Below are positions 56,427 through 64,000 of a stretch of DNA of 64,000 nt, piece by piece; within the stretch, counting starts at the first letter, position 1; each line of letters begins with the position of its first letter. Location of the stretch: contig CM036159.1 in NCBI GenBank assembly GCA_020631735.1, forward strand, positions 21,677,511 to 21,741,510, given 5' to 3'. The stretch comes from Saccharum officinarum (lineage: Eukaryota > Streptophyta > Magnoliopsida > Poales > Poaceae). A program made the translations under genes and the position numbers. Below the pieces are notes generated by a model, which made no database searches, was not told the origin of the DNA, and saw nothing but the letters and a program-made list of their open reading frames with translations.

Positions 56427-59400
56427 CTATAGCGCCACAGCTTGCTGCTGCTGCTGCTGCGACGGGAGCCTCCCCTTGAGGAAGCCCCTGCACACCTTCT
56501 TCCACAGCTCCCTGTCCGGCTGCCGCACGTCGAAGCTCGCCTTCGCCACGTCCACCTGGCAGTCCTGCAAACACCCAACAAGAAATTTCTTTTAAGACCA
56601 AACATACATACTACATACATATGCAGTAAATATAAACACTTGCATGCACTGTCATTACCAGGATGTGGTTATGGCGGAGGAGGCGGTCGGCGATGCTCAT
56701 GAGGATGTCCTTGCTGTACTCCGGGTGGCCCTGGACGCCCATAACTCGGTCGCCCAGGCGGAACATCTCGACGCGGGTCTTGTCCGACCGCGCCAGCACC
56801 TCAGCGGTCGGGGGAAGCTCCCACACCTCGTCCTGGTGGAACTCGATCACCGGCATGTGCACGGGGAGCTTCAGCGGCGCGAACAGCCGCGCCGCCGCCG
56901 GCGTCGGGTGGATGCAGCTCACCCCGATGTCCCAGCCCTTGGTCGACCGCCCCGTGCGGCCGCCCAGCGCACGGCACAGGATCTGCACGCAGCAAAACAG
57001 CTTCGTAAGATCGATGCCAAGTTTAATTAATCTGCAAGCAACAAACAAATAACAGTAGGCACAAGCATGAAATAAATAAAATCCGTGTTAAAGAAAACAC
57101 CCCACATGACATGAGTTTAGATCGTCAGAGATGTGCGTGCGTAACGTGGAAGCTGTCATGGAGTCAGAGGCGTCCACGGTCGCACTGATGGGAGTACTGA
57201 AATAATTACTGTAGGCTGTAATAAGCTGGCTCTGGCGAAGCTCTAAACGCGTTTTGATCGGGGGGGGTGGCATTGAGAACGCGGGTGCCGGCGGGCCGCG
57301 GCGGCTAATGATGTCCACCAGGTCCTACCTCGGATCCGTGCGTCAACCGGAACGAACACGGCAGCGCCATCACCATGTGGGACGGCCGGACTGGGCAGAG
57401 GACGCTGGCAAGTCTGGCATCGGCGCCACCATTCAGACAGACAGACAGGGCCGGCGGATCGTTCATTCATTCACGCCCGCACACTAGCACCGTCCCCTTT
57501 CTCTTTCTTGGACCCACCAGCCCGACCACCAGCAGATGTTGCTGTCGTCGTTGAGCTGAGAGCATGGTCGCCTCGGCGGTGCTTGTACGGTCGTGGAGGC
57601 CTGACTTTGTTGACTGCGGCCTAAACTCTCTCTAGGATTCTATTTCCATTGCTAAACAATTGGTCTCCTGTGTAGGACGACGACAGAGTTCGGAGACCGG
57701 CTACAAGAGCAATCCAAATCGAGGTTTTCCAGCGCAAGAAAAAGCTCCCGGCTCTTCGATCAAACTAGGGACAACGACAGTGTTGTGGCTTGTGGCCACA
57801 CATGACCTTCGAAGTTGCGATTTCCGTAAGACCTCGTCCTGCCAGACCGTAGGCTAAGCGAGACCGTTGTCTAAACCGTGAATATAGTTTTACCTAGATC
57901 TCGACATCAAAGTTTACCTTTTCCTTCTTCCACGTAAGAGCTCTTTGAGGAGAGTCATCACGCGGTCAAGGCATGCTCTGATTTCAGACAAAGTCGTGAG
58001 AGTGCGTTCGCTTGGACTCGGACGGGACACGCCCTTTGGGTGATCTCCCGAGCTGGTACGCTACTAGTAGTAGCATCGTCATCTCAAAAGCAACCGCGGG
58101 GAGAGACGCGTCACGCCATGTGCGTTCTTCCTCCCCGGGGCCGGGGGATTTGATTTTAAATTGCGGGGGCAGTTTCCGCGCCAAATCCCAATCGGATTCG
58201 TGGAAACTGCTAACGCCTACGCTCCTCTGGGCCCTGGGAGCCACACGGCCGGCCACAGCAGCAGCGGGCCGTAGGGATCCTGCAGAACGAAGACACACAA
58301 GCACTTGTTTTTTATTTTGAACCCTTAGCACTTGTTTTGTGTGTGTGCCTCCAACTACAACCGAGCTAGCTACCACGGCCACGTCACACCACGTGAATCA
58401 GAGAGGCCAGCCTGGCGTCTTAGGCCCGTTTGGTTACCACGTGTCACATCAATGTTGCGGTAAATACACGGAGTATTAAATGTAGACTAATTGCATGCAT
58501 GTTGACACAGATTAGAAGTAATTTACGAGACAAATCTATTAAGCCTAATTAGTTCAAAATTGAAAACTTTTTGTCAAATAAGACGAAAGTGATACAATGT
58601 TGGTTAAACTTTAACACCCATACCAAACATGCCATTCGACCCTTTTGTTTTGTTTGAGAGATGCTGCCGTCTTAAACTAGATTAGCGTGGAGTTTACAGA
58701 CACTCTAATCAGTCCCGTGTCCGTCTGTTTGCTTCGACCAGAAACAAACAGGAGCCTCTGCTTCTATGAACTGGAATGGACATTATGGACTGAAGCAAGA
58801 GCGGTGGGACTGGGACGGGGCTGGTGTCTGCATCTACGTCACAGACAGAGTGGGGCCACCGCGCAGGTTTGTAGCCACAAGCCCACAATCACAGGACTCC
58901 GTCCTAGTGGGTGGGGCCCACGGTCTCCCACACTGACCATTAGGGATGAAAACGGATCGGATACGGACGGATATCACTGATATCGTATTTGTTTTCATAT
59001 TTATGTCCGGATTCGGATTCGAATACGGATAGTATAAAAAATACCATATAGGATACGGTTGGATATCGACATCATAAATATGTGATTTAAATATTCGGAT
59101 ACGAATACGGTATCGGATGTTAAATATCCGAACTCGGATACGAACGGATTAAAATCCCTCTAAACGGATTCAGTCTCAAATACGGTTAGAAAATATATGT
59201 ACCGTTTTCATCCCTGCCGACCATGCATCAAAGTCCCCTGGGATGCGCTATTTTCATTTGTCTGGTTGAAAAAAAATGCGGGCACACTAGTTTGTACCAG
59301 TAGTACAAGCCTACACCTTTTTTCAAGATTTAAGAAAAGATCCTTTTTTTTAAAAAAAATGATGGCGCATTGTACGAACGCTATGGCAATGACCAGCATT

Positions 59401-60306
59401 GGACGTTGCTCAAAACAAATACTGTATTAAAAAAGGATTCTGTTATCATAGCTTGGTGTATGCTGTTTGTAAAAAAAAAAAGGTTCATATTTGCTGAAAA
59501 AATTAGGCATATTTCCGTCCCATTGCTGCCGCTCACCAATTAAGCAGCCAGCACCGTTTACTTGTCAAAACGCATCAAGAATGGCCACATTTCGCTTTTT
59601 CGTACTCCGTATAATTTTCATGACCACCGTAAAAAAAAGGTCTAATTTTTAACCGAGCGCGGGTGGAGGGGAAGGCGATAGACCCAGAAGAGCGGCAGCT
59701 CCACCAGCTGGTGCCGGTGCCGCTGCGTCCTGCCCCGTGAACACCAACGACGGAGACCCCAGCTACGCGCGGAAGGAACTAGACGAGCGGCCCAAACAAG
59801 GCAGAACCAAACCAAACAGCAAGTCGGCAGGAATGGGAGACGCGCGCATGGACAGATGATGGGATGATTGGCACCTGGTGTCCGAAGCAGACGCCGAGGA
59901 AGCGCTTGCCGGCGGCGTGGAGGCGGCGGATGAGGTCGACGAGGTCGAGGATCCAGGGCTCGTCGCCGTGCGCGTCGGCGCAGCTCCCGGAGATGACGAA
60001 CCCGTCGAAGCCCGCCGCCTCGGCGTCGGTGGGGAGCTCCCCGCGGACGGCGCGGTAGACCCGCCAGTTCTCGCCGTCCTCCTCCAGCAGCGCGCGGAAG
60101 ACGGTGAAGTAGCCGCTGTACTTCTGGCGCACGTACTCCGAGTCCTCGCCGCACTGCAGCACCGCGTACGAGCCCCCCGCCGCCGAGGGTGCCACGGCCA
60201 CGGCGGCAGCCGAGACGACGGCACCGGTGCCGGCGCCCGCGGCGGCCTCCAGCGCGGCCGCGGACTCGACGGCCGCCGCGGCGTCCTTAAGCAGCCCCAT
60301 TCCCAT
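56427..60306 (-). CDS. Class I glutamine amidotransferase / gamma-glutamyl peptidase-like protein
   Basis: Three exons: 60306-59875, 56982-56659, 56564-56427; 297 aa, GT-AG introns (intron 1 is 2.9 kb). Plant homologues (GGP-type) are cytosolic enzymes that remove gamma-glutamyl groups from glutathione conjugates, e.g. in glucosinolate/camalexin or glutathione turnover (family knowledge; grass substrate unknown). The GATase core starts at YAVLQCGEDSEYVRQKYSGY. The nucleophile elbow GVCFGHQ has Cys140 at the end of exon 1; His230 and Glu232 in GVQGHPEYS complete the triad. The C-terminal exon ends LPSQQQQQQAVAL. The first ~45 residues are an Ala/Val-rich low-complexity extension; Met1 (60306) and Met3 (60300) are both possible starts. 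A retrotransposon sits 17 bp past the stop codon. Confidence 0.92.
57060..58420. other. Intron 1 of the amidotransferase-like gene, left part
   Basis: No independent gene recognised. Open frames here are short and without motifs. Confidence 0.5.
58423..58633. mobile_element. Tourist-like MITE in intron 1, inverted relative to 30195-30418
   Basis: GGCCCGTTTGGTTACCAC to CATACCAAACATGCC. The interior complements the copy at 30195 (GCATGCAATTAGTCTA, TTTACCGCAACATTGATRTG). The flanks TTA/ATT are imperfect. Confidence 0.8.
58941..59216. mobile_element. hAT-type MITE (TAGGGATGAAAACGG ends) in intron 1
   Basis: TAGGGATGAAAACGG at the left and CCGTTTTCATCCCTG at the right, 8-bp flanks CTGACCAT/CCGACCAT with one mismatch. 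The interior is made of CGGATACGGA/TCGGATTCGAATACGG repeats. Typical of grass hAT miniature elements. Confidence 0.85.
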
Positions 60307-60409
60307 GGCTGGCGGCGGCGCGGGCAGGCGGGGATCGAAGGTGGCCCTCGCTTGAGGGTGGCAGAGGGGGCGGAGAGGAATGGGGAGAGAGCCGGCGAGG
60401 CCAGGCCGC

Positions 60410-60417
60410 TATTTAAA
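60410..60417 (-). promoter_or_regulatory. TATA-like box of the amidotransferase-like gene
   Basis: Minus strand CTTTAAATAGC, about 105 bp upstream of the ATG at 60306. Confidence 0.55.
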
Positions 60418-60450
60418 GCAAGCCCGAGCGGTTTTCCCTCGGGAAATTAA

Positions 60451-60693
60451 CGCACCGTTTAGATGCCAAAAAAAAATTACCAAAATTTTCAGATTCCCCG
60501 TCACATCGAATCTTTAACACATGCATGAAACATTAAATATAGATAAAAAATAAAACTAATTACACAGTTTAGACGAAATGGACGAGACAAATCTTTTAAG
60601 CCTAATTAGACCATGATTGGACAATATTTACCAAATAACAACGAAACTGCTACAGTAACGTTTCGCCAAAATTTTTGCCAACTAAACAGCCCC
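60451..60693. mobile_element. MITE in the promoter of the amidotransferase-like gene
   Basis: CGCACCGTTTAGATGCC to GGCAACTAAACAGCCCC type ends with TAA on both sides (60448-60450, 60694-60696). Interior (AATTTTCAGATTCCCCGTCA, CTACAGTAACGTTTC) as in 19634-19876. It starts about 35 bp upstream of the TATA-like box. Confidence 0.8.
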
Positions 60694-61023
60694 TAATTGT
60701 TTTTTTCGCCCCCGATTTTTTCTTTTTGCGGATTATTTCTATTTTTTTATTACTGGGCTAGCCGCTAGCATATGGTATGGCAGGGCTGGCCAACGGGCAC
60801 GGGGGCGGGGCTACCGGCGAGCGGTGATTGCGCGGGTTGTTTTGGACTGTGCTTGCGCGCGTCACCTCCACTTCCCGGGTCTTTCTCAGGGTGCCGTGCC
60901 GCTTTCCTTCCTCCGACCTCCGATCCCTTTCCACTTGTGTTTCTTCTCTGTTTGGCTACAAATTTCTTTCCACCAGATTTGTGGTGCAAATATTATTTGT
61001 ATGGTATGTAGGATTATTTTTTA

Positions 61024-61364
61024 GGTCCCGTTTGGATCCTTAGAATTAAATTCATTTTAATAATCATAATTTAGACACATATTAATTAAGCTAATATGAT
61101 TGTATATCGATTATATTTAGTTATTATCTATACGAGAGAAATACTTGTGTGCTGCATTTCTATCGTAGAATAGCATGTTATAAATTGCAAATTAAAAATA
61201 TAGCGTGTTGATCTATAGAATTATAATTTCCACCTCTCACCCTATAAATTTATGATAGGCTTATATGTGAACTTTGAAAAGTAGTGGAATGTCAAATTTC
61301 AAAACAAATAGTCTATTTATTAAGTAGATTTCAATTCCTCCCCATGAAAGAATCCAAACGGCCC
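61024..61364. mobile_element. MITE with GGTCCCGTTTGGATCC end, copy 2
   Basis: Ends GGTCCCGTTTGGATCC and GAATCCAAACGGCCC, flanked by TTA (61021-61023, 61365-61367). Interior as in 37925-38274 (ATTAATTAAGCTAATAT, CTATAAATTTATGATAGGCT). Confidence 0.88.
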
Positions 61365-61367
61365 TTA

Positions 61368-63963
61368 AGATTTTGTTGTAACGCATTGGCGATTTGTGCG
61401 TGTGCAAATGCGTTAGCCTAACGCCCTAACCGACCAACAGGGCCAGGGACCGGCAACGGTTTGAAATCTCCGTTACAACTTTGAGTGAATCGTCAGCAGT
61501 TACATCGGAGAAAACAGAGCAGGTCTTCGTTCGTAGTCTTGCTCTCAGAAATGAGCGTGGAAAAATGTGTGTGAGTGTGACCAGACCAGACCAGATCAAC
61601 ATTGCCATGGCTCGCAGAATACGCCGCTGTACAAGTCATGCAAATTGCATCATCGGATCCACTGGGGTCTTTGGTTGTCACGAAACCACCAGCTGCGGCG
61701 ACTCCCACTTTCACTCCTGTCCTCTGCTGGCCAGTGGACGGTGAGACAATGGCGTCGTGGCGGCGACGCGCCAATAGGAAAACCACGGCATCCACACGAG
61801 CTCCGAGGTTGTCCGAGGGCCGAGGCGCCCAACTATTGGTCTATTGCAAGGTTCGCTTTCTTATCTCGGGGACCGGAAAAACCTCACGCCAAGGCCGTGC
61901 CAAGGCATTTTACGGAATGGACCTGGACACGGTTTGGGAAAAGAAAAACAAAGCCTCCAGGTTCAATGAACCACCACGTACGTTGGTTGAAGGTGAAGCT
62001 AGAAACTTCACTAACGGAGTTTGGATATACAGTAGTACCGCCTTCGCTTTCGGCGTTCGCCCAATTTCGCATCGACGAAAATTTGGCCGAATCTTGACTT
62101 GTCGTGATCGTGAAAATGGATGATGGTTTGACAAATGTTTCTGCGGCAAGGCAAAAAGTGTCATGCATTTCTCGTTATGGTAAAATGAAAGGGATCTGTT
62201 TGTTCATGCACAAGTTTAGCTTGTTGTTGTTGTCTGTATATTCTTTTTTTTATATAAAAAGATAACAGAACAAAGTTTCAATCGTCTATATCTGGACATT
62301 CTTTTGTGCTCAACCCAAATATATTCAAAATCGTACTCCATCGAGTATAGGATATAAAATATAGGAGGCTTATCTATATATCAGCCACTCGTTTGAAATC
62401 TTAGATTTTATTAGTCACTCGCTCATGCATGCGATATATGGATAAGTGGATAACAAAGAAGGCAACAAAGGTGGGCCCCTTAATCTCACCTTTGGAACAT
62501 ATCTTGACAAAAAGAATTTTTTTTTTCTAGAAAATCTTTTCAAATATCTACCTGCCTAATAAGATTGAAACAGGAACACAAAAACTCCAAGTGCATAATT
62601 CAATATTGCGTTTGGAAATACTGCCTTCACTTTGAGGTTTCCCCAAATTAAATTTTACATAAATGGAACCGTACTACTATCACACTAGCCATTGTCAAAT
62701 ATAGTACGTAGTATATTTGACTGACATAACAAGAGCAAAAGCGTATACCAAATCAATTGACACGAGAGTCCATTTCCATGCTCAGAGTAAGCGAGTGGGG
62801 GGGAGGTTCTGTTCCCCTACAATTTTCCAGGAAAAAAAAGGAGAAAGAACATATAGTATCTGACGTCATTTATTATACAGTACAGCAATACTGGTACTTG
62901 TTTTTGCTATGTTATTGAACCCGAAACTATAGGAAATGGTACTCTTACACGTACCTTAGGGATGTGTAAAATTAATTGATTTATTTGCTCGAGAAATTGC
63001 TCTGTTTGCATTTGTAGTACGTAGTAGTAGTATTTTCTTACCAAGGCAGTGTGCGTACGTACACGTGCGACCGTGCATCGACGTGCACATGCAAACACCG
63101 CGCGAGGGAATACCGAGGCGAGGACCACATGCGCTGGGCCGCTTGCATGTGACACCACCACCGATTCGGATCCTTATTGTATTAAAAAATCAGAAACGTT
63201 TTACAGTAAAAAAACTTACTGTTCGTACCGCCGTATGCAGCCAGGAGGCTAAGATGCTGTATGTATTTTTTTCATTATACCGTGTTTTTGTTTCACAACC
63301 TTTTCAGGCAAACGAACGTGTCCACGTCATACTACAAACGTACGAGATTCTGTCGCGTGCGTACATGTTCAAGATTCAAGAATCAGGCACTGTTAATTTT
63401 GCCTTTCACTGCCATGCATTCAAAGCTAAGAGTAAGTTATACTACTGCTAGTAGCCATAAAAAGGGATACTGTAAATGAATCAAGCAATATTCGGACAAT
63501 CAAATTAAACCTGATAGAATTAAATCAGTCGGCGCAGAATATTCGGATCAATAGAATCTGCTACGTTTACATTTAGGATGTTACTAATTTTGGTACTAAA
63601 ACACACTGAATAAGGAGGTGCGTAAATGAATCAAGCAATAATTCAAGTGGGTCAGAATTAAATAAGACGATGTAAATAATCGGCGTGTAGATGTTGTGGG
63701 ATCCTTGGAGTAGTAATTAAGGTGTAGGAATATTGACGGGATATATATAACGCTGCACGATAAATAAATACTATTTAAACAACAATGCAAATATGGATGG
63801 ATCAGAATCCGAGAGAATATTCGGATCAACAGCATCTCCTGCGTTTACAAATAAATTTGAACGTTTCCGGTTTCGGCAGTAATAAAGATCGATTAATTGT
63901 GCGTAACTTACTTGCACCGTCTCAAATGGAACGGATTCTGCACGGGATTGGGGACTATGGAGC
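61368..63963. other. Intergenic, no recognisable gene
   Basis: I looked for exons on both strands and found none with motifs. 63474-63850 contains diverged duplicates (TAAATGAATCAAGCAATA at 63474 and 63624; GAATATTCGGATCAAYAG at 63537 and 63815). Confidence 0.5.
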
Positions 63964-64000
63964 CGTTCGGCTGGAATTATAAGCCGGCTGAAAAATACTG
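63964..64000. mobile_element. Partial MITE at window end
   Basis: CGTTCGGCTGGAATTATAAG then GGCTGAAAAATACTG resembles the start of the MITE at 37233. Cut by the window edge. Confidence 0.45.

Noticed and set aside
61567..62123. Two overlapping ~175-codon open frames as a possible gene
   Set aside because: No motif, no splice-supported exons, similar-length frames on the other strand; judged chance.

Overview
This is a nuclear window from a plant, almost certainly a grass and probably a panicoid/Andropogoneae-type genome (inference from the repeat families: Tourist, Stowaway and hAT MITEs, long-LTR SIRE-type Copia elements, RTE LINEs ending in GTT repeats). Genes have introns, a tRNA-Tyr carries a short intron, and more than half of the sequence is transposon-derived.

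Three protein-coding genes and one tRNA gene are supported. (1) CABIN1-like, minus strand, 16239-29589, about 20-21 coding exons: a TPR protein of the HIR histone-chaperone complex. (2) A twin-CX9C mitochondrial CHCH protein (CHCHD2/At12Cys type), plus strand, 30732-35185, five exons, head to head with CABIN1. (3) A class I glutamine-amidotransferase / gamma-glutamyl-peptidase-like gene, minus strand, 56427-60306, three exons. tRNA-Tyr(GTA) lies at 10232-10319 on the minus strand.

Layout. 1-4850: a minus-strand L1-type LINE interrupted by a plus-strand LINE (2048-4654) that has lost nearly all of ORF2; a 7-bp duplication flanks the insert. 4851-7072: unassigned sequence and grass repeats. 7073-9605: a solo LTR with a GAGTT target duplication. 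9606-11484: repeats, MITEs and the tRNA. 11485-15257: a dead LINE with a 14-bp duplication. 16239-35185: the two head-to-head housekeeping genes, with LINE tails and MITEs in introns and in the shared promoter. 35472-36864: a Pack-MULE carrying pieces of a histone deacetylase gene and an NPF/PTR transporter gene. 37643-38640: a LINE tail split by a MITE. 40184-56409: an old Copia element (copy B) with a nearly brand-new full-length Copia element (copy A, 41427-51726, apparently one LTR difference) nested in it. Copy B sits 17 bp beyond the stop codon of the amidotransferase-like gene. 60451-64000: upstream flank with MITEs and no recognisable gene.

The most unusual signal is inside the old Copia element B (52231-53475). 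It is a run of at least seven stem-loops with unrelated stems but a shared loop core (CCAAYG), followed by small GC hairpins whose stem positions covary. Nearly all imperfect pairs are G-U on the plus strand, which is the element's sense strand. This looks like a structured RNA region that I do not recognise from any described family.
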